Assembly: GCA_031002005.1 (NCBI GenBank)
Contig: JARYHS010009186.1
Coordinates: 185,902,437-185,966,436 of the forward strand
DNA: 64,000 bases
Origin: Vandiemenella viatica
Lineage: Eukaryota > Arthropoda > Insecta > Orthoptera > Morabidae
Direction: 5' to 3'
Part shown: positions 33,804 through 45,174 of the stretch, in pieces
How positions within the stretch are numbered: the first letter of the stretch is position 1
Layout: every line of letters begins with the position of its first letter
Program-made: the position numbers and the translations under genes
The notes under the pieces: generated by a model
The model's input: only the letters and a program-made list of their open reading frames with translations
Database searches by the model: none
What the model was told of the DNA's origin: nothing

Positions 33804-35139
33804 CGAGGGCCGTTCAGAAAATAACCTCCAGTTGATTTAAAAAAATACACCAAGTTAAATAAAAATATTTTAATATATACATCTTATAACTACATCTTTG
33901 CACTATTTTTCTACATAGTCTCCATAGCGATTTAAGCACTTATCGTATCTCTTCACAAGCTTTGAAATTCCTTCTGCATAAAAATCACCCGCTTGTGCCT
34001 GGAGCCAGCCTGTGACCGCATCTTTGAGCTCTTCGTCATCATCAAACCGCTGGGACCCGAGCCATTTCTTCATATGCATGAAGAGGTGATAATCGCTTGG
34101 CGCCAGATCTGGGCTGTAAGGTGGATGGTTGATAACGTCCCACTTGAAGGACTCAAGAAGGGCAGTTGTTCTGCGAGCAGAGTGAGGACGGGCTTTATCA
34201 TGCAAAAAAACGATACCGGAAGTCAGCATACCACGGCGTTTGTTCTGTATAGCCCGTTGTAAGTTTTTTTAGTGTTTCACAGTACACGTCTTGAGTAATG
34301 GTCGTCCCACGTTCCATGAATTCAACCAACAACACCCCTTTGGCATCCCAAAACACCGTTGCCATCAGTTTTCTGGCAGAAAAATCTTGCAAGGCTTTTC
34401 TTGGTTTGGTAGGCGAATTTGAATGTGCCCAAATCTTTGATTGTTCTTTTGTCTCAGGGTTCACGTACTTAAACCAGGTTTCGTCACCAGTCACGATTCT
34501 GTTTAACAATGGTTCTCCTTCGTCCTCATAACGTGACAGAAAGTCTAATGCAGAGGCCATTCTTTGAGTTTTGTGGTGGTCGGTAAGAATTTTGGGCACC
34601 CATCGTGCACAGAACTTACGGTAACCCAATCTTGCTGTCACTATCACGTACAAGAGAGTCTTCGAAATCTGCGGAAAAACAGTAGACAACTCCAACATTG
34701 TGAAACGTCGATTTTTTCGAACGTTTGCATCAACTGTCTGAATGAGTTCGTCAGTCACCAATGATGGTCTACCACTCCTCTCTTCATCATGAAAGTTTTC
34801 TCGTCCACTTTTAAATAAACGTACCCATTCATGGACAACTCCTTCACTCATAACTCTTGGTCCGTACACGGCACAAAGCTCACGATGAATAGCTGCTGCA
34901 GAATATCCTTTGGCTGTAAAAAACCTTATGACAGCATGCACTTCACATTTGGCGGGGTTTTCTATTGCAGCACACATTTCAAACTGCCACAAAAACTAAA
35001 CTAGCGCAGGTACGACGTTCACTCGACCACGGCTTGATGCCGACTGACCTGCTGAGTGCGTGAATGCACAGATGGCGTCGCGACTACCCCCACCACCCGC
35101 ACTGTGACTGATCGGAGGTTACTTTCTGAACGGCCCTCG
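33804..35139 (-). mobile_element. Mariner, full length (1,336 bp)
   Basis: TIRs starting CGAGGGCCGTTCAGAAA at both ends agree in 25 of 26 positions. TA flanks at 33802-33803 and 35140-35141. Length and TIRs are those of a complete mariner. It lies inside a kcc intron in the same orientation as the gene. Confidence 0.93.
33903..34992 (-). pseudogene. Mariner transposase, one frameshift
   Basis: The first open frame (34992-34198, 264 aa) gives the paired-type helix-turn-helix half (AVIRFFTAKGYSAAAIHREL, FHDEERSGRPSLVTDEL) and the first catalytic motif TGDETWFKYV, then VFWDAKGVLLVEFMERGTTI. The second frame (34229-33903) gives LTSGIVFLHDKARPHSA, PPYSPDLAPSDYHLFMHMKK and RYGDYVEK. A frameshift in or near an A run around 34265-34255 separates them. 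Spacing between the last two acidic residues is 34, the mariner DD34D signature. The usual HDNARPH reads HDKARPH. The protein is otherwise complete at about 345 residues. Confidence 0.9.
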
Positions 35140-35219
35140 TAAATATACAATAAAAATGAAATGCTATTTGTTGGTTACCACATCACTTGAGAACGTCTGG
35201 GCCAGTTAGGCTAAATTTA

Positions 35220-36040
35220 ATAAAAAGGAAATTTTCATGATAGTCAAAATAAGATTTTTAGATAAAGAAAATTTGGAAAAGTTGACTGGAAAATTTGTGA
35301 AAACTAAAAGTGCTTTTTTCTATGAACCGTTTTGCCTTTTTTTTTTAATGTAATAGTCCAAATAAGGTTATTAAAGAAAGAAAAAAATGGAAAAGTAACC
35401 TGGAAAATTGGAAAATTTGGGAAAAACTGAAAGTACTTTTATCTATGGAACAATAATGGCTGAACCCATTTGGATTTTGTAAAAATGTTCGTAATAGCCT
35501 GAATAAGGTTATTAGAGAAAGAAAAGTTGTCTGTAAGTTTGTGAAAAACTAATAGTACTTTTTTCTATGGATTGATTTGGCTGTATTTTTTTAAAAAATA
35601 TTCATAAGAGTCCAAATATAGAGATAGAAAATCTGAAAATGATGCCCAGAAAATTGGAAAATTCATGAAAAACTGAAAGTGCTTTTTTTTTATTAGACTG
35701 ATTTTGTTACAAGGGTGCAGCCAGAATTAGCATCAAGATGGGACATAAAACAAGTAAACTTAATAATAATACTTGTTGAATGTGGTTTTACTTAAAAAAA
35801 AATTAACACTCATTTAACTTATTCAAGCCCAAGTCTACGAGATTCGGACAAAATTATGACAAAATTTATTTTTCCTTATTAAAAGCAGGAATATTTATTT
35901 TCATTTATTTTTTGCCCATGTTTTGTTAGTTTAAAAAATGTTCATAACAGTCGGAATGAGGTTTATAGAGAAAGAAAAATTGAAAGTTGCGCAAAAAATT
36001 AGAAAATTTAAGATAAACTGAAAGTGGTTTTTCTACAGAC
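35220..36040 (+). repeat. ~123-bp tandem repeat array, probably Helitron-borne
   Basis: A unit with landmarks ACTGAAAGTGCTTTTTTCTATG, GTTCATAATAGTC, AATAAGGTTAT and GGAAAATT recurs with phase marks at 35311, 35434, 35555, 35680 and 36025, i.e. every 121-125 bp apart from one 230-bp interruption. A further unit appears at about 38760-38815, beyond the Penelope copies. The array thus continued before those insertions, and helicase sequence follows at 39030. Confidence 0.7.
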
Positions 36041-36103
36041 CAATTTTGATATATATATAAACAATGAAATCAAAGGTGCTAATTAGCAAAAAGGAATTAA
36101 ATT

Positions 36104-36294
36104 TGGATAGGGAAATGAGCCACCACTTCCCTTTAGATGATGGATGTGGAGTGCGAACACACAGAAAAGACAAAAACACATCAGATAAAGGGCTCGTCCC
36201 AAAAATTTCTTCATTTGTAATGTTTTTGTCTTTTCTGTGTGTTTGCGCTCTACATCTATCATCTAAAGATAATGATGGCTCATTTCCCTATCCA
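36104..36294. repeat. 191-bp palindromic element
   Basis: The left arm 36104-36180 and right arm 36222-36294 are inverted copies (outer ends TGGATAGGGAAATGAGCC and its complement). The centre is about 40 bp. The arms include AACACACAGAAAAGACAAAAAC, in the style of Penelope terminal repeats. TA-rich flanks. Confidence 0.6.
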
Positions 36295-36349
36295 TATATA
36301 TATATTAAAAAAAACTCTCCAGCAATCCAGATCTCATTGTCCTTCCAGC

Positions 36350-36726
36350 CATGGCCGCCGTAAGCGGGCGTGCAAGGCGTGCACCGCACGCGGGCAGCAG
36401 GTCGAAGGGGGCGGCAAATCGAGTGATCGACAGTGGCTGCCCTGGGATAGTTGTCATTCCATTTGAAATTTGCAGCCTATTATGGAGCGGGCGACCCTCT
36501 TTTTTTTCTTTTTTTTAGTTCAACAGCTGCTAGCTGCTTCAGGCGGCCGGCAATACTCGGTGTGGCAACAATGGGGGCGGCAATTAATGTTTGAAGGGGC
36601 GGCGGCAATCTCACATTCTTTTGACCCGGTTCGGAAAATTCCTAGATCCACCACTGGCTGTAGTTAGATAGGGGGCGGCATAATCGGTATTGCACGCGGG
36701 CGCTCAAACAGCTAGCGGCGGGCCTG
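36350..36726. mobile_element. Non-autonomous hAT element (377 bp, GC-rich)
   Basis: Flanked by an 8-bp duplication CTTCCAGC (36342-36349 and 36727-36734). The ends CATGGCCGCCGTAAGC and, reverse complemented, CAGGCCCGCCGCTAGC agree in 12 of 16. An 8-bp duplication with such TIRs is the hAT signature. It is much more GC-rich than its surroundings and has no gene. Confidence 0.75.
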
Positions 36727-36734
36727 CTTCCAGC

Positions 36735-38325
36735 TGACTAGGGGTAAACCACTGTAGTCATGAACAGGAGTGACTATGTGGCAGAAGCTCTGTCAATTAT
36801 CAGACACCAGCACTTACTGCCGCCTATCGGAAGATCCAACTCGTACTGTCAACAAGAAAATACAGGCATATGTACAGTTTAGTGGGCCCCTCCAAGGTCT
36901 CACCCAACAATCTATTTCGCTTCTTACTCTCAAAAACCTACGTGCACCTACCCTTTATCTCCTTTCCAAAAATCCATAAACCTGGCAATCCAGGACACCC
37001 TATTTTTGCAGCTTATGGATTGCCAACTGAGCGCATCTCTGCCTTAGTTGACCAGTACCTATAACCCATAGTTAGTCAGCTCCCTTCTCATATAAAGGAC
37101 ACCCAATACTTTCTCTTCCAGCTTTCTACCATACACACCCCTCTTCCTTCCAAATCCATACTGGTTACTACTGACATCACGTCCTTGTACACAAACATTC
37201 CACACTGGACCAGAGCCCTCCAAACAGTCTCCCTATGACATTCTTCCTCATAAAATTGGCACACCTGATTCTTAATCACAACTACTCCTTCAAACCTGTG
37301 GCACTGCCATGGGCACCCGCCTGGTCCCCTCTAATGCTAATTTGTTCAAGGGCCATCTGGAACAGACATTTCTGGAGGAAATAATTCTCAAACCCCTCAT
37401 TTGGCTTTGATTCATTGATGACATCTTTATGATTTGGACGCATGGAGAAAACAAACTACTAAATTTCCTGAACCATCTCAATACCTTTAGCATGCTGAAA
37501 TTCACTTGGTTCTACTCCCATATCCAGGCCACTTTCCTGGATGTGGATTTATCCCTCTCCAATGGCTTCCTCAACTCTTCAGTCCACATCCAACCCACCA
37601 ACCTTCAACAGTATCTCCATTTCGACAGTTGCCACCCGTACTATACCAAATGTTCGCTCCCCTACAGTATTGGCATCCGAGGCAGTCGCATATGCTCCAA
37701 CCAACAGTCTCTCATGGATTATTCAACCAGTATTTCACGAGCATTGATTTCTTGCAACTACCCTCCGGCTTTGGTGAACAAACAATTTTCATGGGCAACA
37801 TTACAACCTACTGAGCCTATCAGTCATCCGAAAACTGAAAAAAAAACCCAACCACAATCCTGTCTTGGTCACACAATACTACCCAGGCCTCAAATCCATT
37901 GACAGAATCCTCCAGCAGGGTTATGATTTCCTACAAACCTTCCCTGAAATGAGATCCATTCTTCCTCAAATCCTCCCATCACCTCCTAGAACTTGTTCCA
38001 GCAGACCTCCTAACCTCAGCAAACTTCTAGTCCACAAAAATAGTCTTCCTTGTCCCAACAAACAGCCCCAAGGCTCTTTCTCATGCAATAGACTCCGCTG
38101 CAAGATGTGTGACATACACAATGCCTCCACCACTTTCACCAACCCTGTCACAGGGGAAAGCTTCCCTATCATAGGGCTCGCCACGTGTGAAACTTCTCAT
38201 GTAATTTACCAGTTAACATGCAACCACTGCCTGTCTTTATTTATAGGTTTGACCACAAATCCATTTTCCATAAGAATAAATGGCCACCGACAGACGGTGT
38301 TCACACAGAAAAAGAGTTGAAATTA
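36735..38325 (+). pseudogene. Penelope-like RT and GIY-YIG, best preserved copy
   Basis: In order: SFPKIHKPGNPGHPIF, LPTERISALVDQYL, LVTTDITSLYTNIPHWTRAL, CHGHPPG (decayed MGTR), LFIDD-type motif near 37416 (IDDIFMIWTHGENKLLNFLN), TFLDVDLSLSNGFLNSS, YYPGLKSIDRILQQGYDFLQ, RPPNLSKLLVHKNSLPCPNK, ETSHVIYQLTCNHC and SIRINGHRQTV. This is the typical Penelope order of RT, linker with CxxC, then GIY-YIG nuclease. Several frameshifts and stops occur. It ends at the inverted partner at about 38325. Confidence 0.85.
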
Positions 38326-38755
38326 TTCAAGTCATGGGTGATGGCATGGATAGCTACTGGATGTTTTGGATTCTGAGTGAAAACTGTCTGTCGGTGGCCA
38401 TTCATTCTTATGGCTAGTAGATTGGTAGTCAAACCTATATAGGAAGCCAGGCAGTGTTTGCAGGTTAGCTGGTATATTACATGGGAGGTTTCACAGGTGG
38501 CGTGTCCTATGCTAGGAAAGCTCTCGCCAGTGATAGGGTTGGTGAAAGTGGTGGAGGCATGGTGTATGTCTCACATCTTACAGCGAGGTCTATTGCATGG
38601 GAAAGTTCCTTGGGGCTGTCTGATGGGATGAGGAAGACTGTGTTGTGGACTAGGAGTTGGCTGAGGTTGGGAGGCCTGCTGAAACATGTTCTGGGAGGGC
38701 CAGGAGGATTTTTGGAAGAATGGATCTCATTTCTGGGCATGTTAGTATTTGGAAA
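38326..38755 (-). pseudogene. Penelope-like element, inverted partial copy
   Basis: Reverse complement of roughly 37940-38320: on the minus strand RNEIHSSKNPPGPPRTCFSR, PPNLSQLLVHNTVFLIPSD and AIDLAVRCETYTMPPP. The two copies meet tail to tail. Confidence 0.8.
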
Positions 38756-39029
38756 AGTTGCCGGAGACTTAGAATATTCAAGAAAAACTGAAATTGCTTT
38801 TTTTTTCCTATTTGATTTTCGTACCAACTCAAGATCATAACTCATTATTTGAATGATAGATATGCATAATTATTATTTTGGTTTGTCCCTTATGCTCCCA
38901 GGATGGAAATAATTTAAATGTTTTCTATAAAAAAAGGGGGGGGGGGAACAGCTGGAGGATCTGAAGAAAAATCTTGAAAAATGAATTCCAGCCTAAATTA
39001 AATTAAAATTACTTTTATTTTTATATTTG

Positions 39030-39852
39030 AATGATTTCACGATCTGTGCAACAAATTTAGGTATTTTATTTTTATTCAATAGAATTATTGAGGATATGTG
39101 CTTGATGATATTGAACAAGCCCATTAGCCAATCAGCGCTCAATAGTCCGATGCATGACAGATTTAATCAAGAGTTGAAACATGAAAAACAATATGATTGT
39201 GATGCATTGAGAGAATCAATTGTTGAATTGGGAACAAAAATATGCTCATGATAGTTGGGAATGATGGAACTGGAGAGATTTTCTTCTTGGAAGCTCCAGG
39301 TGGAACTGAAAAAACTCTTTTGATCGTATCAATTTTGACAATGATTTGACTGCAAAATGAAATTGCAATTGCACTTGCTTTATCAGGAATTTCAGCTACA
39401 TTGTTGGAAAGTTGTTAAACACCTCATTCAGCATTCAGGTTGCCATTGAATATGCAATTTAAGGAAACTCCAGTGTGCAACCTTTCAAGGAACTGTGCGA
39501 TGGTCGAAGTTCTGCAACATTGCAAACTGATTGTTTGGGATGAATATATGATGACACATAAAAAGTCTTTGGAGACATTAGACTGAATGATACAAGATCT
39601 GCAAAACAATCAAACACATTGGAATTCATTGAGATTTCAAATTTGATGTAAGAAAATAAATAATTTGGTTAACAAAAAATTCTGACTTCCATGGCCACAA
39701 TCGTTATTAAATACAATGATCACACAGAAATATGTTTTTTTTCTCATTTTTACCTTGTTAACACAATTTCAACAGCTTTTCACAAATTCACAAAATGATC
39801 ACAAACAAACTTACAGAAATTTAGATACAACAACATCTGTCAGGTCAACTAG
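39030..39852 (+). pseudogene. Helitron helicase fragment and likely 3' end
   Basis: The frames read LKHEKQYDCDALRESIVE, then VGNDGTGEIFFLEAPGGTEK (Walker A, GKT changed to EKT), IALALSGISATLLES, HSAFRLPLNMQFKETPVCNL and KLIVWDEYMMTHKKSLETLD (Walker B). This is the PIF1-like helicase of Helitrons. About 200 bp further the sequence ends in CTAG at 39849-39852 followed by T, a plausible Helitron terminus. Frameshifts and stops make it inactive. Confidence 0.75.
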
Positions 39853-40763
39853 TATTTAATATAACTTTTAGTTGAATGCAATTCAAGCAATACCGATGAT
39901 ATGTTTTTGAAGGAGTTTTGATGAGGGTAAAATAAGGTATTTCATTTTGATGTAAGATCATACAGTATACAAATTTAAGATAAAAGTGTACACAAATTAG
40001 TATCCATTTAAAAGTAGGTTACTTCTCGCAGTTGCGATTTCAGTATACGAGTGGCATTGTATTATTCAGAGGAATGAAGTTACAGTTTGTTTTGGAGTCC
40101 TTTTCTGCCGGAAGAATCTACATTCAGTGAGCCACAGAGACCAAGGTTCATGAATTTCTTTTTTTTTTTTAAAAGTGTGAGTTGTGTGCACTATAACTGT
40201 CCTTATAAATCAAGTTGTGGGCAACATTGCTTCTTGCAAAGGAAAACCAACACACAATTAAAGCTGATGATAGATCTATCTATAGTCCAAGACAGAAAAT
40301 CATATTACACATGGAGACTGATTACATAAATCTCTATCCTCCTACTCCTATGCCTCAACTGCATTCCTTCATTATGGTCACAATTGTATTAACTAAATGA
40401 ATGAGAATGGTATCAGAAATTATCTGTGTCAGAAACTAACACTACTATAATCTCTCCTTCAGCTGATTGGAGTGTATATTTTTTGTATTTCAATTCTTGA
40501 TTAGGTGATCTTAGCATCACTTATCTATGTAACAAGACAGATTTTTACCTAACCATAAATTCAACATGAAACCATTATTTTTTTCTTTTAATTTATGTGT
40601 GACAGTTAATGAAATACATTAACTGTTTTTCACAATAATTGGAAATTTTATAAAGATTTTTAGAGAGAAAGACAAACATCATTTATCAATGTTTTATGGG
40701 GATGAGGTCCCAATAATATGTTACCACTTCACAAAATTAAGCTTCATGTATCTTGTGTCTTAC
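39853..40763. other. kcc intron, nothing recognised
   Basis: AT-rich intron up to the splice donor at 40763. Confidence 0.5.
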
Positions 40764-40957
40764 CTAGGAACACACCACTTGCAAGTCCTTTGATACCTCG
40801 TACTATAGAAACATTATTTGTCTCAAAATAGGGGTCACAGCTCATTTCACCAACAGATGAATTGCTACAAAATATTTTGTACAGTGCACTGCCAACAGTC
40901 TTATTGCACTGATCAATATCAATATCCTTCAATAACCTTGTTCCAAGTACACACATA
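40764..40957 (-). CDS. kcc: K-Cl cotransporter exon (large extracellular loop)
   Basis: 194 bp from TTTACAG to the donor GTAAGA. It encodes MCVLGTRLLKDIDIDQCNKT, SALYKIFCSNSSVGEMSCDP and YFETNNVSIVRGIKGLASGV. This is the large extracellular loop between TM5 and TM6 of KCCs. Four cysteines (MC, QC, FC, SC) are in positions typical of the conserved KCC loop disulfides, and NKT, NSS and NVS are possible N-glycosylation sites. The frame joins smoothly to both neighbours. Confidence 0.93.
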
Positions 40958-41084
40958 CTGTAAACAAAAGAAGACAACATTATGTATTTATAATCAATAA
41001 GATAACAAAATTGAAAAAAAAACTCATGTCTGTACAAGGAAAAAAAAAAATCCAAAAGAATAACTCATTACTGATGATAGAGAT

Positions 41085-43260
41085 ATCAAAACCTCAAAAT
41101 TTGGAATATTTGTCTCTTGGTGTATCAGGATATCTCACAAAAACTAATCAACAGATTTTAACAAAACTACATATAGTGATTGCTTATGTCACCAGCTGGG
41201 ACATATGATTGTTTTATCCACATTAGCATCATACTGCCCAATGAAACATATTCCAAAACTGTAGATTTTGAAATTTTTGTCTGCCTGTCCACACATCACA
41301 CAAAAACTAAAGGACCGGTGTAAGGTACCCTTCGCTCTATTTTCGAGATTCCGTTCAAATCCGGCAGAGTTTGAGGTTAACATCAGTACACGATACCACA
41401 GTTAAAATCGAGATAACAACACTTCGAGTACAGTAAAGTAAATAAATAGCACATAGCAACCATAAATAAGAAGTTTCAGGTAAAATATAAGCCATAAACT
41501 CACCTAAATGAGCGTAATCCGTAATAATCCATGAAGCAGAAAACACAGGTTTGTTTACACTACTATAGCACTAATATTCCACTAAAGTAAACACTGTAAA
41601 GCACTTTCATAATTAGAATTTCACCATCTGATATTAAATTCACTAATAACTTGCAGCTCCAGACCAATTTAAAGCAATAAATATGAAGTTTAATGCATCT
41701 CCACATGGGAGTTAGTTCAACATTTTATTCCACCACATTTAAACAACTTCAAAGCTTTAAAAGTAAATGTAACCAAGTAAAATAACCAGCCAGTTAATAT
41801 TCCGTAAGTTTCTGGTAACAATCAACCAATAAATTGAAAATATAAGCAAATAACAGCCAACCGGTAATGGCACCGTAAAATCGAAACTTTAGAATTTAAT
41901 AACTCATAAACTAACATGTTTAACAGACTAAAGACTTTTCTAAAATGCTTAAAATAAATAAAGGTTCAATTTAAATTTAGTTTCAGGACACAACCGGCTT
42001 TAAATAAAAAGCGGAATATTTGGTTGCATAACGAAAAACAGTAAAATTTAGAAATTCCATAACTTCCGATAGAATTAACCGATTTGAAAGATTTTTACAT
42101 CACTGAGCTCAGCAGAGGCCAGAGAACGATTTGAAAATAGTATTAACTTCAGATTTTAAGGCTTTGAGAGTTGGCATTTTTCCTGTGACGTAGTAGAACT
42201 TTAACATTATGTGATTCAAATGTGCTTTTAAATTAACCAAACTTCAAAATTCATTTTTACTGGTCTGGAAGCTTTAGAACCCTAACCAAACACTTCATGA
42301 CACTTGTCTCGTTACGCTCTTCATTCTGTGAATTTCTGGTAGTACACAGTTAACAGGTTCTTTTTCCAGATAGACTATTGTCTAGGCCAGTATGTCAGTT
42401 TGATAAAAGAGACAAGTCCACCATTTTTTAACACAGTTGGATGAAGTCTCTCGTAGTGATAGGATGTAATCTCTCGGTGAGCGAGTTCAACGGTAGCGGC
42501 TCAGTGCGAGGTGGATGAGAGTTCAACGGTAGCGGCTCAGTGCGAGGTGGATGATGGGAAGTTAGACGTCATGGCATTATGGCCGACCGGAGCCATTCCT
42601 GACCGGCGCCATTTTCAAAGTTTGGCACAACCTACATTCAGACTAACAGTTTTCGTCATGTGTTAATAGAAGATGTAAAGTTCATTTGGGGTGGTGCGGT
42701 TTTGCTCTGTTTCATGATTTGTGATCTTCGGCTGATGATGTTTCTCCGATTGCCATTGCTAACTGTAACTTTTGTAACTTATGTGAAAATTTTCAAGAAT
42801 ATATTTCAGTTATCAGCATTCAGACTTTCATTCCTATATTAGTACCTTTCTTAAAGGAGGTTAAGCTGTAAGTGGCGAACGCGGTAATTATTACAGTTAG
42901 CATTCTACAGGTTTTAACACGGTAAGAGAACTTTTCAGAACTTTGACATCTTTTGGAAGACTTCGAGTTCAGGTGCTGAAGCCGATACCAACCCCGTATC
43001 CGGCCTTTGTCCCTGACACCGGCTTTAACAAAACTGCACATAAAGTTAACATATAAGATTCTTTCTATTTTGATTAATAATATACTTTGAGGTGATAAAA
43101 AAGCCATCACTGCAAATGTTAAATTTTTTTATCTGTTTGTGCGTGCATCATGAAACAACTAGAGAACGGATTTCAATGAAACTAAACATAGTGATAGCAT
43201 ATGGTATCAATTATCATAGAAGATACTATTATCATGATACCAATACTAAAAACAAAAAGT
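41085..43260. repeat. Block of Helitron-type non-coding repeats
   Basis: Similar stretches at about 41085-41205, 41230-41330, 42050-42110 and 43088-43230 share the theme TTTGTCTG - GTGCATCA - AACTA - GGACCGATTT - CAATGAAACT - ATAGTGATTGC. The theme recurs at 61540-61960. From memory it is common in non-autonomous Helitrons of insects. The stretch 41355-41700 is also the inverted counterpart of 46660-47030. Confidence 0.45.
42483..42554 (+). repeat. Perfect 36-bp tandem duplication
   Basis: GAGTTCAACGGTAGCGGCTC and the following 16 bp are repeated without change, with a 36-bp period, at 42483 and 42519. The region is GC-richer than its flanks. Confidence 0.85.
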
Positions 43261-43394
43261 TTGGTATTTCCAGAAACTATTCAGAGATGATAGGTTAAAA
43301 TACATAGATTAGTATGCATATACAGTATAGTTTCTATGTGAATAAATTGTTTATATGCCAAGGAAAAATAAAAAATAAAAATGCTTGTTTTGAC

Positions 43395-43510
43395 CATAGA
43401 TACCAAAGACTTGTCAACTCCATGCCATGTCAAATCAATGTTATTTTGCATGCCAAAGGTGGACTAACACACTATTTAACAGGTGGTCATAGTGTTTTGG
43501 TCCATTAATG
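43395..43510 (+). pseudogene. Tc1-like transposon, last ~115 bp
   Basis: Reads YQRLVNSMPCQINVILHAKG, GLTHYLTGGHSVLVH and stop. It equals the Tc1 transposase C-terminus, followed by the start of a TIR (GGTGGTCATAGTGTTTTGG). The rest of the element is gone. Confidence 0.65.
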
Positions 43511-43638
43511 AATATCTCCAGGATGAAAATTTTGAAACCACAGCCCTCTTCTTCCTTCAATTACTGTATCTTTGCTAAAAGCAAGTCTATTGCAGTGTTT
43601 GGAGTAAAATTAAATTGATAAAAGTGATATTATATATA

Positions 43639-45159
43639 CAGGGCGTTCGCCGGGAAACGCAACCCTCCCAGTCTGTTGCCGTCGGCAACTTGCTCGGTCA
43701 GCGGGGCCAGCGGTTCCCGCCACACGATACCGTGAATCACCGCACTGTTTAACACCTCAGCTGCCCCAACAGTGCAGTGCAGTGACCCTTACATGGTTAA
43801 GAACGGTTTCTTTGCATTGTAGCTAGTTTGTGACTTCAGTCTCTTATTAATCAGTGTTGTGAATAAACGTTTCTTTGCGGTTTGGCTGGTTTAGGGCTTC
43901 ATACTCTTACTAATCTGTACCGTGTTTGAGTGTGAGTAAAATTATCGTACGTTACAGTTTGCAACAAAGAATATTTCTCTACGATACATATGTGAATAAG
44001 AAGTCGTTTAAAAAGTGTCGCAGTAAATTTCGTCGCGAATATCCTGGCGCTTTACTGCCAGCTAAATCAACAATTCTGCGTCTGGTTAAAAAAGTAAGAG
44101 AAACGGGTTCATTTTTTAACAAAAAGAGACCGTCAGTCAACCGTATTCTCACAGAGGAGAAAATTGACGATATCGCTTTTCGACTAGAACAGTCACCCAA
44201 AAAATCATTAAGTCAGTTAGGGCAGCAGGCAGGCGTATCTAAGACGTCAGCTTGGAAAGTAACAAAGCTAGTTCACTTAAAGCCGTACAAAACAATTGTG
44301 GTGCATAAAATTACAGAAATAGACCAGGGGCCTAGGATTAGATTTTGCAACTGGTACCTGCAGGGTGTCCACGATGGCACTGTTGATCCGCAACTGACGT
44401 TTTTCTCTGATGAGGCCTGGTTTCATCTGAGTGGTTATGTTAACGCTCAAAACAGTCGACACTGGAGTTCAGAAAAACCAAATACTCTACTCCATTGCAT
44501 GACTTAAAAGTGGGTGTTTGGTGTGCGATTAGTGCTTCGAGAATCATAGGTCCAATTTTCTTCCGTGAAACTCTTACTTCCGCAAGATATATCGAAAATA
44601 TTGTGAAACCGTTTTTCGAGAAACTTACTGAAGAAGAAAAATTGTACGGCTATTTTCAACAGGATGGGGCGACAGCTCACACTGCTAGAAATTCGCTTGC
44701 TGCACTTGACGAAGTGTTTTATGATCGTGTAATCAGCCGTGGGTTGTGGCCCGCCAGATCACCGGATTTAAACCCTTGTGACTTCTACCTTTGGGGTAAA
44801 CTTAAGGGTAAGGTGTACGAAGGAAATCCTCACACATTGGAAGAACTTGAGGAAAAAATCTATCAAGTAATAATGTCCATTGACAAAGGTGAAATCCAGC
44901 GTGTGTCTCGAAATATGTTCAGAAGATGTGAAATGTGCATTACACAAGAGAGTCAACACTTCCAGCATCTTTTATAAGGTAAGCTAATGAATTACGACAC
45001 ATTTAAATGCTTAGCACATACAAGTTTATGAAGCGTAATTATTGTGAAATAGTCCGCGGCCGACGGTCGAACAATGCCGGAAGCTGATCGCTCGCTCGCC
45101 GGGAGCAGTTTCTTCCTTGTAGCGCTAACAGTGGGTTGCGTTTCCCGGCGAACGCCCTG
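43639..45159 (+). mobile_element. Nearly intact Tc1/mariner-superfamily transposon, DD38D type
   Basis: 27-bp perfect TIRs (43639-43665 and 45133-45159, starting CAGGGCGTTCGCCGGG) with TA on both sides. 1,521 bp. The perfect TIRs show recent movement. The element sits in TA repeats and borders the Penelope element at 45175. Confidence 0.93.
43926..44977 (+). pseudogene. Transposase of the DD38D element, one frameshift
   Basis: The first frame (43926-44507) has an N-terminal helix-turn-helix region (LQQRIFLYDTYVNKKSFKKC, PAKSTILRLVKKVRETGSF, LGQQAGVSKTSAWKVTK) and the first catalytic motif FFSDEAWFHLSGYVN. The second (44495-44977) has LKVGVWCAISASRIIGPIFF, GYFQQDGATAHTARNS and ARSPDLNPCDFYLWGKLKG. 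38 residues lie between the second and third catalytic aspartates (DGATAH and CDFYLW). A one-base shift near 44495 separates the halves. Start at GTG 43926 or nearby is uncertain. Confidence 0.85.
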
Positions 45160-45174
45160 TATATATATATATTA

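Noticed and set aside
35220..36040. CRISPR-like array
   Set aside because: Units are ~123 bp, diverged along their whole length, with no short identical repeats or unique spacers, and the genome is eukaryotic.
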